Source: Nocardia bhagyanarayanae (GTDB lineage: Bacteria; Actinomycetota; Actinomycetes; Mycobacteriales; Mycobacteriaceae). Taken from it: a DNA stretch of 64,000 nt. The stretch lies in the NCBI RefSeq assembly GCF_006716565.1, contig NZ_VFPG01000001.1:1860001-1924000 (forward strand). The letters run 5' to 3'. How positions within the stretch are numbered: position 1 is the stretch's first letter; each line of letters begins with the position of its first letter. Below, piece by piece: positions 1 through 8,063 of this stretch. Under the pieces are notes generated by a model. That model saw only the letters and a list, made by a program, of their open reading frames with translations, did no database searches and had not been told where the DNA came from. A program made the position numbers and the translations under genes.

Positions 1-731
1 TGTACGAAGCGTGGAATCCGGAGGTCGGCGGCGGTATCCCGTGGCGGGTCCGTTCGGACTACTACAACGCGCCCGCCAACGGTCCCGCGGCGATCGCGCT
101 CAGCCGCCTCGGCCGGCACACCCGCGCGCAGGAGATGGCGGACTGGCTGGACGCGACCCTGCGTGATTCCGGCACCGGCCTGATCCTCGACGGCATCCAC
201 CTGCCGTCCGGCGTGATCGAACGCCCGACGTTCACCTACTGCCAGGGCGTCGTGCTCGGCGTCGAGGCCGAGCTGGCGATTCACACCGGCGAGGAACGTC
301 ACCTGGAGCGGGTGCACCGGCTGCTGGTGGCGGTGGAGGACCACATGACCGCGGGCGGCGTCATCAAGGGCGGCGGCGGTGGTGACGGTGGACTGTTCAA
401 CGGCATCCTCGCCCGCTACCTCGCGTACGTCGCGGTCATGCTGCCCGGCGACGACCGCCAGCAGGTCGCGGATCGGCGCGCGGCGGCCGCGATCGTCCGG
501 GCGTCGGCGACTGCGGCCTGGGCGAATCGTCTGGAGGTCGAGGGGGAGCCGCTGTTCGGGGCCGATTGGAGCAGACCCGCTCAGCTGCCCGGCGGCCCGG
601 CCGGGGCGGGTTACTTCACGTCGGGCGGCTCGGTGACCTCCTCGAAGGTGCCCGAGCGCGACCTGTCGGTGCAGCTGTCCGGATGGATGCTGATGGAGGC
701 GGCCTACCAGGTGAGCGCGGCCGGACTCTGA
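1..731 (+). CDS. Glycoside hydrolase family 76 protein, 3' part
   Basis: The 5' end lies outside the window; the frame is open from base 3 and ends in TGA. The visible 242 residues carry GH76 hallmarks: GGGIPWR near the start, then YNAPANGPAAI, and later RPTFTYCQGVVLG and KGGGGGDGGLFNGILARYL. GH76 enzymes are alpha-1,6-mannanases or related hydrolases; in this group they may act on mannan-containing glycans of the envelope. The gene faces a DedA pair, as the GH76 gene Rv0365c does beside DedA and fba in M. tuberculosis. The family call is firm; the substrate is inferred. Confidence 0.85.
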   Translation, partial: YEAWNPEVGGGIPWRVRSDYYNAPANGPAAIALSRLGRHTRAQEMADWLDATLRDSGTGLILDGIHLPSGVIERPTFTYCQGVVLGVEAELAIHTGEERHLERVHRLLVAVEDHMTAGGVIKGGGGGDGGLFNGILARYLAYVAVMLPGDDRQQVADRRAAAAIVRASATAAWANRLEVEGEPLFGADWSRPAQLPGGPAGAGYFTSGGSVTSSKVPERDLSVQLSGWMLMEAAYQVSAAGL

Positions 732-741
732 GTATCGACGC

Positions 742-770
742 CGAGCGCCGGATCCCGCGCCCGGCGCTCG
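742..770. terminator. Bidirectional hairpin between convergent genes
   Basis: A perfect 10-bp inverted repeat (CGAGCGCCGG and its complement) with a 9-base loop fills the gap between the converging GH76 and DedA genes. There is no U tract, as is common in high-GC actinobacteria. It is likely a shared terminator. Confidence 0.55.
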
Positions 771-771
771 A

Positions 772-1476
772 TCAGTACTCGACCCGCGGCAGCACCACGG
801 TCGGCGCGTCCACGTCCACGTCGAACTCCTCCGCGGGCTTCGCCATCTCCATCCGGTAGTGCCGGATGCCGAGAATGGTGCCGATGACGAGACCGAGCAC
901 CAGCGTGCAGATCACGCCGGGCATCAGCCACGGCACGCGCTCGAGGAAGTTGCCCGCGTAGAAGCCGATGAGCAGCAGCACCGGCGCCCAGATGATGGCT
1001 CCGATGGTGCTGGCGATCGTGTACTTGCGGTGATCCATCTGCGCGGCGCCCGCGACCATCGGGCACAGCGTCCGCACCCACGGGATCCACCGGGCCACCA
1101 GCACCGCGAGGAACCCGTGCCGCTGGAGCAGCTCGGACACCCGCTGGAGGTTGCGCGTGTTGATGTATCGGCCGTCCTTGCGCGCCACCAAGCGATGGCC
1201 GGTGCGTTGCCCGATGACGTACCCGACCTGATTGCCGGTGATCGCCGCGACCATGGCGCCCACCGAGAGCGCCCACACCTGCGCTTCGCCGGTGGCGTGC
1301 GAGGCCATCACGATGCCCGCCGTGATCAGCATCGAGTCACCGGGCAGGAACAGCCCGACGATCAGGGCGCATTCCAGGAAGACGAAAGTAAGCACCACCG
1401 TCCAGACGAGCGCGGGGCCCGCCGAGATCAGCGGATCGAAACTGCCCACCGCGAGGGGCGACGACGCGCTGGACAC
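772..1476 (-). CDS. DedA family membrane protein (second of pair)
   Basis: A 234-residue membrane protein of the DedA/SNARE-associated family. It shows the family pattern: an early LFLPGDSMLI segment, then a GxxxGY(x)IG element (GNQVGYVIGQRTG), and the conserved RWIPWVRTLCPMVAG stretch with the key arginines. DedA proteins are proposed undecaprenyl-phosphate or phospholipid transporters linked to membrane-potential homeostasis. The GTG start lies 5 bases after the stop of the upstream DedA gene, so the two form an operon. A much longer open frame runs upstream but is out of frame with the neighbouring DedA and is not credible. Confidence 0.88.
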   Translation of the reverse strand: MSSASSPLAVGSFDPLISAGPALVWTVVLTFVFLECALIVGLFLPGDSMLITAGIVMASHATGEAQVWALSVGAMVAAITGNQVGYVIGQRTGHRLVARKDGRYINTRNLQRVSELLQRHGFLAVLVARWIPWVRTLCPMVAGAAQMDHRKYTIASTIGAIIWAPVLLLIGFYAGNFLERVPWLMPGVICTLVLGLVIGTILGIRHYRMEMAKPAEEFDVDVDAPTVVLPRVEY

Positions 1477-1481
1477 CGGCC

Positions 1482-2204
1482 TCAGCGGGTGGTCTCGTTC
1501 GTCGAAGCGGTCAGCTCGGGCTCGATGACCTCGGGCTGTTCGGCGTCGCGGTTGAGCACCTTCTTCGCCACCGCCACGATCCCGGGCAGGATCGAGACGA
1601 ACACGATGAGCAGGAAGATCGCCTCGACGTGGTCGCGGATGAACGCGACGCCGCCGAGGAAGTAGCCGAGGATCGTGACGCCGCCGCCCCACAGGACGGC
1701 GCCGATGATGTCGAACGCGACGTACTTGCGGTAATCCATCTTGGACACACCCGCCAGCACCGGCATGAAGGTGCGCACGATCGGCACGAACCTGGCCAGG
1801 ATGATGGTCTTCGGGCCGTGCTTCTCGAAGAACTCGTGCGTCTCGGTCACATAGGACTTCTTGAAGAATCGGGTGTCTTCCTTGCGGAAGATCGCCGGGC
1901 CGATGGCTCGTCCGATCCAATAACCGCACTGGTCACCGGCGAAGGCGATGAACGTGACGGCGGGCACCAGCACCCAGATGGACACCACCGGCGGATCCTG
2001 CGCCGCCAGCAGACCACCGGTGAACAGCAGTGAGTCGCCGGGGAGAAGCGGGAAAAGCAGACCGGTCTCGATGAAGACGATCACGAGGATCGCGGGGAGC
2101 ACCGCGTTCTTCAGCCACGTCTCCTGGAGCAGGTACATCGGGTCCAGCAACTGGGTCAGTGCGAGGTTGGTCGACACCGATTCGGTCGCTGCCTGCAGAA
2201 TCAC
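1482..2204 (-). CDS. DedA family membrane protein (first of pair)
   Basis: A 240-residue DedA homologue with LLFPLLPGDSLLF early, GDQCGYWIGRAIG in the middle and ARFVPIVRTFMPVLAG, the arginine-bearing family signature. Several hydrophobic segments follow. I chose the GTG preceded by AGGAGG six bases upstream, rather than an ATG 69 bases further out. It heads a two-gene operon with the other DedA protein. The tandem may form a hetero-oligomer or split substrates; that is inference. In M. tuberculosis one DedA protein occupies this spot beside fba. Confidence 0.88.
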   Translation of the reverse strand: MILQAATESVSTNLALTQLLDPMYLLQETWLKNAVLPAILVIVFIETGLLFPLLPGDSLLFTGGLLAAQDPPVVSIWVLVPAVTFIAFAGDQCGYWIGRAIGPAIFRKEDTRFFKKSYVTETHEFFEKHGPKTIILARFVPIVRTFMPVLAGVSKMDYRKYVAFDIIGAVLWGGGVTILGYFLGGVAFIRDHVEAIFLLIVFVSILPGIVAVAKKVLNRDAEQPEVIEPELTASTNETTR

Positions 2205-2370
2205 GCGGCCTCCTGTCCCGGGGTGCGGCTGGCCATACATTGCTTGCCACCGCGTCGGAAGCTGCCAGCGCAATTACCCGGCCCACAGTACCGGGTAACG
2301 CTGAGAATCCACCGTCGAGCGATAAATTACCCCCGATTAACTGTGTTGTCGGCGCGCTGGCGCGCGCGTG

Positions 2371-2460
2371 TTCGCGGCCTTCATGTCTCGCTTCCGAGCG
2401 GTCGAGACTCGCGACTGCGTCGCATGCGCTTCGACCGCTCGGAAGCGAGACGGCCGCGAA
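2371..2460. repeat. Large nested inverted repeat upstream of fba
   Basis: A 20-bp perfect inverted repeat has arms at 2386-2405 and 2431-2450. It is enclosed by a further 9-bp pair (TTCGCGGCC at 2371 and GGCCGCGAA at 2452) and encloses a small stem (GCGAC/GTCGC at 2411-2423). Together they could fold into one long RNA hairpin or a DNA cruciform. It lies about 220 bases before fba. Confidence 0.75.
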
Positions 2461-2525
2461 CGGTCGCTCGTAAGACTCGCTCCGTGGGGGCCCGCGGTGC
2501 GGGGACGTCCCCGGTCGCCCCTGCA

Positions 2526-2600
2526 GGCCGGGCTGCTGGGCTGTGCTGGGCCGGGCTGCTGGGCTGTGCAGGGCCGGGCTGCTTGGCCAGGCTGCTGGGC
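2526..2600. repeat. 23-bp tandem repeat, about three copies
   Basis: CCGGGCTGCTGGGCTGTGC starts at 2528 and 2551, and a diverged copy starts at 2574, giving a 23-base period. It sits in the leader region of fba and has no sign of coding. Confidence 0.6.
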
Positions 2601-2682
2601 CGGATAGGTCGCGAAACGCCCCTGCCTTATGGTGTGGCCTGACAGAATTGTCCTTTGCCGCACGAACACGGAGGTCTTCACA

Positions 2683-3717
2683 GTGCCCATCGCGACTCCG
2701 GAGGTCTACGCCGAGATGCTCGGTCGGGCCAAAGCGAACTCCTTTGCCTTCCCGGCCATCAACTGCACGTCGTCGGAGACCATCAACGCGGCCATCAAGG
2801 GCTTCGCCGACGCGGGCAGCGATGGCATCATCCAGTTCTCCACCGGTGGTTCGGAGTTCGGCTCGGGTCTCGGCGTCAAGGACATGGTCACCGGCGCCGT
2901 CGCGCTGGCCGAGTTCGCGCACGTGGTCGCCGCCAAGTACGACGTGACGATCGCGCTGCACACCGACCACTGCCCCAAGGACAAGCTGGACAGCTTCGTC
3001 CGTCCGCTGATCGCCATCTCCCAGGAGCGGGTCAACGGCGGCGGCCTCCCGCTGTTCCAGTCGCACATGTGGGACGGCTCCGCGATCCCGATCGACGAGA
3101 ACCTGGAGATCGCCAGGGAGCTGCTCAAGGCGACCGCCGCGGCCAACATCATCCTCGAGGTCGAGATCGGCGTCGTCGGCGGTGAAGAGGACGGCGTCGA
3201 GGCCGAGATCAACGAGAAGCTCTATACCTCGCCGGAGGACTTCGAGAAGACCATCGACGCCCTCGGTGCGGGTGAGAACGGCAAGTACCTGCTCGCCGCC
3301 ACCTTCGGCAACGTGCACGGCGTGTACAAGCCGGGCAACGTGGTGCTCAAGCCCGAGGTGCTCGCCGAGGGCCAGCGCGTCGCGGCCGCCAAGCTGGGCC
3401 TGGGCTCGGACGCGCAGCCGTTCGACTTCGTCTTCCACGGCGGCTCGGGCTCGCTGAAGTCGGAGATCGAGGACTCGCTGCGCTACGGCGTGGTGAAGAT
3501 GAACGTCGACACCGACACCCAGTACGCGTTCACCCGTCCGGTCGCCGCGCACATGTTCTCGAACTACGACGGCGTGCTGAAGATCGACGGCGAGGTCGGC
3601 AACAAGAAGGCCTACGACCCGCGCAGCTACTTGAAGAAGGCCGAGACCTCGATGGCGGCGCGCGTCCTCGAGGCGTGCAATGATCTGAAGTCTGCGGGGC
3701 GGTCGATCAGCGCCTGA
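2683..3717 (+). CDS. fba: Class II fructose-bisphosphate aldolase
   Basis: A 344-residue enzyme of glycolysis and gluconeogenesis that splits fructose-1,6-bisphosphate into dihydroxyacetone phosphate and glyceraldehyde 3-phosphate using zinc. ALHTDHC near residues 91-97 gives the catalytic Asp95 and zinc ligand His96; FGNVHGVYKP and FHGGSGS supply later zinc and phosphate-binding residues. Length matches the mycobacterial enzyme. The GTG start is preceded by GGAGG with 8-base spacing; the frame extends 18 codons further upstream but without a better ribosome site. DedA and GH76 neighbours match the Rv0363c context. Confidence 0.97.
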   Translation: MPIATPEVYAEMLGRAKANSFAFPAINCTSSETINAAIKGFADAGSDGIIQFSTGGSEFGSGLGVKDMVTGAVALAEFAHVVAAKYDVTIALHTDHCPKDKLDSFVRPLIAISQERVNGGGLPLFQSHMWDGSAIPIDENLEIARELLKATAAANIILEVEIGVVGGEEDGVEAEINEKLYTSPEDFEKTIDALGAGENGKYLLAATFGNVHGVYKPGNVVLKPEVLAEGQRVAAAKLGLGSDAQPFDFVFHGGSGSLKSEIEDSLRYGVVKMNVDTDTQYAFTRPVAAHMFSNYDGVLKIDGEVGNKKAYDPRSYLKKAETSMAARVLEACNDLKSAGRSISA

Positions 3718-3745
3718 CCCCTCTTCTCTTCGGGGGCCCGAGCTC

Positions 3746-4864
3746 ATGAGTCTTGATGTGCGTGTGCTCGGGCCCGTCCGGCTGCTCGTCGGTGGTGAGC
3801 CGGTGGCGGTCGGCGGGCCCAAGCCGCGAGCGTTGCTTGCCGCGTTGACCGTCAATCGGCGGCGCGCGGTCGCCTCGGCCGCACTGGCCGACATGGTGTG
3901 GAACGAGGATCCGCCGGATTCCTACGCGGCGAGCCTGCAGGTGTTCGTCTCGAATATCCGCAAGGCGCTGCGGAATTCGGGTGTCGACCCGGCGCAGGTG
4001 TTGCGCACCGAGTCATCGGGCTACCGCCTGGAGATCCCCGAAGAGGCCTGCGACATAGGCCGTTTCGAGGCGACCAGGGATGCCGCCGCCAAGGCCGCCG
4101 GCGTCGGCGATCACGCGGCGGCCGCGCAGTTGTTCGGCAACGCGCTGCGCGAGTGGAGCGGCCGGGCGCTGTCCGACCTGGCAGGTCTCCAGTTCGCCGA
4201 CGGCTTCGCCACCGCGATGGACGAGGAACGGCTGCTTGCCGTGTCCGCCCGTATCGACGCCGAGATCGCCTGCGGGCGAGCGTCTTCGGTGATCAGCGAG
4301 CTGGTCTCGATCACCAACGAGCATCCGCTGCGGGAACCGCTGTGGGGTCAGCTGATCACCGCGCTCTACCTCTCCGGACGTCAGGCCGACGCGCTCGACG
4401 CGTGCCGCAGGGTGCGCACGGTGCTGGCCGACGAACTCGGCATCGATCCCGGTCCCGCGCTCGTCGAACTGGAGCAGCGGGTGTTGCGCCAGGAACCGTT
4501 GAACACCATGGAGTTCAAGCGCACCGAACGCTTGGCCGCCGCGATGACCGAGACCGTCACCGAACTCCCGCGCTCGGTGCGCAGCGGTCAGTTGCGCATG
4601 CCGGACGGGCGAGTGCAGCCGATCGCCTTGGGCGGCATGCGGATCGGCCGGATGACCGACAACGATTTGGTGCTCGACGACCCCAAGGCCAGCCGCTACC
4701 ACGCGCACATCATGCCGAGCCGGGCCGGACTCCTGATCAAGGATCTGCATTCGGCCAACGGCGTGTACATCAACGAGGAGGCGATCGAGAGCGGTGCGTT
4801 GCTGGCCGACGGCGACGTCATCCGCATCGGCGCAACCATCCTGACGTTCCAGGCGTTGCAGTAG
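3746..4864 (+). CDS. embR: EmbR-like SARP regulator with FHA domain
   Basis: A 372-residue transcription factor. Residues 1-95 form the OmpR-type winged helix of SARP regulators, about 96-245 the bacterial activation (BTAD) helical domain, and 270-372 a forkhead-associated domain (IGRMTDNDLVLDD, ASRYHAHI, NGVYIN) that binds phosphothreonine. This order matches M. tuberculosis EmbR, which is phosphorylated by Ser/Thr kinases such as PknH and activates embCAB arabinosyltransferase genes. No kinase gene lies next to it here, so the partner is elsewhere. It follows fba by 28 bases and could be cotranscribed. Orthology to EmbR rather than another FHA-SARP is likely but not proven. Confidence 0.8.
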   Translation: MSLDVRVLGPVRLLVGGEPVAVGGPKPRALLAALTVNRRRAVASAALADMVWNEDPPDSYAASLQVFVSNIRKALRNSGVDPAQVLRTESSGYRLEIPEEACDIGRFEATRDAAAKAAGVGDHAAAAQLFGNALREWSGRALSDLAGLQFADGFATAMDEERLLAVSARIDAEIACGRASSVISELVSITNEHPLREPLWGQLITALYLSGRQADALDACRRVRTVLADELGIDPGPALVELEQRVLRQEPLNTMEFKRTERLAAAMTETVTELPRSVRSGQLRMPDGRVQPIALGGMRIGRMTDNDLVLDDPKASRYHAHIMPSRAGLLIKDLHSANGVYINEEAIESGALLADGDVIRIGATILTFQALQ

Positions 4865-4886
4865 CTCCCGTCCCGGAGGTACTTCG

Positions 4887-5204
4887 CTAGTTGCAGGCGA
4901 TGCCGTCGCCGTCGAAGTCCAGGTACGACGCGTAGCCGGGTTCGCCGCGGTACAGCGGCCAGGCGCCCTCGGCGCGCACCTGATCGCAGTTGGCGTAGTA
5001 CCGGCGCGGGCGCTCGTCGTCCTTCGGCGGCGGGACGTTGTCGCCCTTCGGTCCCGGGCGGTACGTCGGCCCTGGATCGGCGTCCCTCGGACCGGAGACG
5101 ACCGAGAACGGCGTCGATTCGGCGATGGCGGGTGCGGCCATCCCCAGCATGGTCACGGCGCCGAAGATCGCGGCGGCGCATCGGCTTATCACGGAATTCC
5201 TCAC
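4887..5204 (-). CDS. Exported excalibur-domain protein
   Basis: A 105-residue protein with a signal peptide (about residues 1-28, ending AIA). The C-terminal excalibur motif reads YYANCDQVRAEG and ends with DFDGDGIACN, an EF-hand-like calcium loop closed by a cysteine pair. Excalibur domains occur in secreted nucleases and other extracellular proteins of Gram-positives, but this protein has only the domain plus a proline-rich linker, so no enzyme activity is evident. It converges on the EmbR-like gene. Confidence 0.8.
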   Translation of the reverse strand: MRNSVISRCAAAIFGAVTMLGMAAPAIAESTPFSVVSGPRDADPGPTYRPGPKGDNVPPPKDDERPRRYYANCDQVRAEGAWPLYRGEPGYASYLDFDGDGIACN

Positions 5205-5448
5205 CTACCCAACGTGCGCCGCCGGATGGAGTCCGTCAACAGTTCGCGCACCGCTCGGCGAAGGCGCTGCCGACGTGCGGCCGCCGGGCGTGGTCTGTCG
5301 ATAGGCGAGCCGGACGCGGCGCGCGGCTGAACTCGGCCCCGACACTCCTGTTCATGCGGGGGGTTTCGGAAAACACCGCCTGGTCTGTGGGGGTCGGCCG
5401 GTAGGGTCGATCCGATCTTGCCGAGCGTGGAACGTCGAGGGGTTGTGT

Positions 5449-6924
5449 ATGGCCAGGCGGCTGATGGCCGCGGTGGGCGCCGTGGTGTTCGGCGCCGGCG
5501 CGTTGATGTACGGCGATCGGTCGCTCGCCCTGGCGGCGCCCGAGCCGGGTCTCGCGGCGGGTGCGCCGGGTAGTGGGCCGTGCGCGAGTGATCCTCGGCC
5601 CGTGCACGAGCCGCTGGTTCCCAAGACACTCGAGGTGCCGATCCCGTATCCGGTGATCACCGTGCTGCCGCCGCGCCAGCCCGATCCCGCGCCGGTGCGC
5701 ACCGACATGGCGCTGCCCGAAGACCCCTGCGTCAACCCGTGCCCCGATCTCACCGACGGTCCGCCGCCTCCGCCCAGCCTGGCGGGGCAGCTCGGGATTC
5801 CCGAAATCCTCTTGAGCCCCAAGCCTTTCCACTTCGGGGTGCCGGGCCCCGGCCCGGATCCGGGTCCGGTCCCGCCGCCACCGCCGCGGGTCGACCCGCC
5901 TGCCGAACCCGCGGCGCAGTCGCCCGCGCGTCCGGCGCCGCGGGTCGCCGAGGTGCGCGAGGTGGCCAAGCAGACCGGCGCCAACTCGGTGAACCGCACC
6001 GACAAGCGCTGGCAGGTGGACGGCACCGATCTCGGCATCATGTGGGAGAGCGCGCCGGGCGAGATCGCCGTCGCGTTCGGCGACACGGTAGGGCGTGGTT
6101 TCCATCCGCCCGGCGGCATGGGCGGCGACTGGCGCAGCAACGTGCTCGCCTTCAGCACCGATCGCGAGCTCTCCGACGGCATGGTCTACGACCGGATGGT
6201 CACCGACGACCGCTGCCACGCCGCCGAGGTGCTGTCCAGCCGCAAGCTCGACAATGTCGAGATCACCACCATCCCGACCTCCGGTTTCGCGCTCGGCGAC
6301 CGGCAGTACCTGAGCTACATGTCGATTCGCACCTGGCACAGCCTGCCCGGCACCTTCTACACCAACTACGGTGGCATCGCCTACTCCGACGATCACGGCC
6401 AGACCTGGACCAAGGACCCGCACGCGCGCTGGGACAACATCTTCGGGCTGTCGAATTTCCAAGTGAGCGCGATGGTTCCGCAAGGGGACCACGTGTACAT
6501 GTTCGGTACGCCCAACACCCGGCTCGGCGCCGTCGGCCTGGCCAGGGTCGCGAAGGACCAGATCCTCAACACCACCGCCTACCAGTACTGGCGGGACGGG
6601 CAGTGGACGCCGGTCGGCGGATCGGGCGGTGCGACACCGATCGTCGACGCGCCCGCCGGTGAACTCTCCGTCCGTTACGACGCGTCGCGCGACGTCTGGC
6701 AGATGAGCTACCTCGACACCACGCGCGCCGCCATCGTGCTGTGCGAAGCGGATTCACCGCAGGGCGTGTGGTCCGCGGGGACGCCGACGGTGACCGTGCT
6801 GGACTATCCCGAGCTGTACGGCGGTTTCATCCACCCGTGGTCGACCGGCTCGGACCTCTACTTCAACATCACGACCTGGAGCGACTACAACGTCTACCTG
6901 ATGCACGCCGCCATCGAGGAGTGA
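5449..6924 (+). CDS. Secreted DUF4185 protein with proline-rich region
   Basis: A 491-residue exported protein. An N-terminal hydrophobic signal is followed by a proline-rich stretch (about residues 90-165) that may span the cell wall. The rest, from NSVNRTDKRWQVDGTDLGIMW on, resembles DUF4185, a five-bladed beta-propeller-like family common in mycobacteria; GDTVG, YSDDHGQTW and GFIHPWS fit. Some DUF4185 proteins have been tied to arabinan or other glycan hydrolysis, but I cannot assign an activity here. I chose the ATG after GAGGGG; an in-frame TTG lies two codons upstream. It converges on the dehydratase gene with three bases between stops. Confidence 0.75.
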   Translation: MARRLMAAVGAVVFGAGALMYGDRSLALAAPEPGLAAGAPGSGPCASDPRPVHEPLVPKTLEVPIPYPVITVLPPRQPDPAPVRTDMALPEDPCVNPCPDLTDGPPPPPSLAGQLGIPEILLSPKPFHFGVPGPGPDPGPVPPPPPRVDPPAEPAAQSPARPAPRVAEVREVAKQTGANSVNRTDKRWQVDGTDLGIMWESAPGEIAVAFGDTVGRGFHPPGGMGGDWRSNVLAFSTDRELSDGMVYDRMVTDDRCHAAEVLSSRKLDNVEITTIPTSGFALGDRQYLSYMSIRTWHSLPGTFYTNYGGIAYSDDHGQTWTKDPHARWDNIFGLSNFQVSAMVPQGDHVYMFGTPNTRLGAVGLARVAKDQILNTTAYQYWRDGQWTPVGGSGGATPIVDAPAGELSVRYDASRDVWQMSYLDTTRAAIVLCEADSPQGVWSAGTPTVTVLDYPELYGGFIHPWSTGSDLYFNITTWSDYNVYLMHAAIEE

Positions 6925-6927
6925 GAC

Positions 6928-7965
6928 TCAGGAGAAGCGGACCTCGGCGACGGCGCGGCCGAACAGCTTGCGGCCGTCCGAGGTGCCGCCGAGCACGATG
7001 GTGCCCGCGCGCCGCTCGGGATCGAGCGACTTGATCTTGCCGGTGAACTCGATCGTGCTCGCCGCGTCGGGTCGCACCGGAACGTAACCGGAGAAGCGGA
7101 CGCTGAACTTCTCGAAGGCCGTCGGATCGCCGAGCCAGGACGTCAGGTACTCGGCGGCCAAGCCCATGGTCAGCATGCCGTGTGCGACGACGGTCGGCAG
7201 ACCCACCAGCTCGGCGGCGCGCTCGCTGAAGTGGATCGGGTTGGGATCGCCCGCGACACCCGCGTAGTTGGCCAGGTCACCGCGGGTCAGCGTGGCGGTT
7301 CCTGGCGGCAGCTGGTCGCCGACGGACAGCTGAACGAAGTCCAGGGCGGTGTGCACGGGCCGCGGCGGGGCGACGGGTGGGTGCTCGTTCGCTTCGGCCT
7401 CGATCGGGATGAGCGCGCTGCTGTCGGAGAGCTCGCCCGTCCGGTGCTGCGGAGGCGAGTGCATGAAGATCTTGTCGACCGCCTCGACCAGGTTCGGGTC
7501 CACCTCGGCGCCGCGGCGGGCCACGATCGTGGTCGAGCCGATCTGGGCGGTCTCGTCGTCCTGGTTGACCAGTTCGAACTTCACGGTGACGAAGTCGTTG
7601 TCGCCGAACTGCCGGACCGACTCGATCAGGATCTCGGTGCGAATGGTGTCACCGGCCAGGATCGGCCGGTGGATCTCGAACGTCTGGTCGGTCTGCAGGA
7701 TCTGGGTCAGGTCGTAGTCGGTGAGCACCTCGGCGAGCAGGGCGCGGGTGCCCGCCGTGCCGACCACGGAGGCGAAGGTGGGCGGGGCGACGATGCTGTC
7801 GTAACCGATCTTGCGCGCGTCCGGTTCCGCGTGGTGCGCGTCGTGATAGTTCTGCACCGCGCGCGCGAACTCACGCACCTTCTCCCGGCCGACCTCGTAG
7901 TGGTCGCGAACCTGGAATCGTCGTCCCGCCAGCGCCGCCGTATCCACGGCTCGCGGCTCCACCAT
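6928..7965 (-). CDS. Fused HadA/HadB-type (3R)-hydroxyacyl-ACP dehydratase
   Basis: A 345-residue double hot-dog protein. The N-terminal half (about 15-165) is the FAS1-like MaoC N-domain seen in HadA/HadC, and the C-terminal half (about 205-345) is a MaoC hydratase with the hydratase-2 motif around Asp240 and His245 (AGDPNPIHF). In mycobacteria HadA and HadB are separate subunits that dehydrate the FAS-II intermediate during mycolic acid elongation; here both halves are joined. The ATG is preceded by GGGAG at suitable spacing. A role in mycolate chain elongation is inferred from the fusion; a more general enoyl-CoA hydratase is the alternative. Confidence 0.82.
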   Translation of the reverse strand: MVEPRAVDTAALAGRRFQVRDHYEVGREKVREFARAVQNYHDAHHAEPDARKIGYDSIVAPPTFASVVGTAGTRALLAEVLTDYDLTQILQTDQTFEIHRPILAGDTIRTEILIESVRQFGDNDFVTVKFELVNQDDETAQIGSTTIVARRGAEVDPNLVEAVDKIFMHSPPQHRTGELSDSSALIPIEAEANEHPPVAPPRPVHTALDFVQLSVGDQLPPGTATLTRGDLANYAGVAGDPNPIHFSERAAELVGLPTVVAHGMLTMGLAAEYLTSWLGDPTAFEKFSVRFSGYVPVRPDAASTIEFTGKIKSLDPERRAGTIVLGGTSDGRKLFGRAVAEVRFS

Positions 7966-8063
7966 CGTCTGCTCCCTGCCCATGATCCGGGTGATGCTAC
8001 TGGCCGTACCGGTCCGTTGACCAGGTAAGTGTGAGCACTGGCACCGCTTACCCGGCTTGACGC

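Larger units (their letters stand above)
2205..2682. other. Intergenic region between dedA pair and fba
   Basis: No credible gene. It carries the divergent promoters for the dedA operon and fba, a very large hairpin, and a short GC-rich tandem repeat close to fba. Those two elements are listed separately. Confidence 0.6.

Noticed and set aside
772..1929. Extended start for the second DedA protein (385 codons)
   Set aside because: The first 150 codons are out of frame inside the other DedA gene; the GTG at 1476 gives a standard DedA length.
2526..2600. Possible CRISPR-like array near fba
   Set aside because: The 23-base units are contiguous with no spacers and there are no cas genes; it is a short tandem repeat.
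1933..3894. 653-codon minus-strand frame across dedA and fba
   Set aside because: It lies antisense to fba and in the wrong frame for the DedA gene; both real genes have strong family matches.
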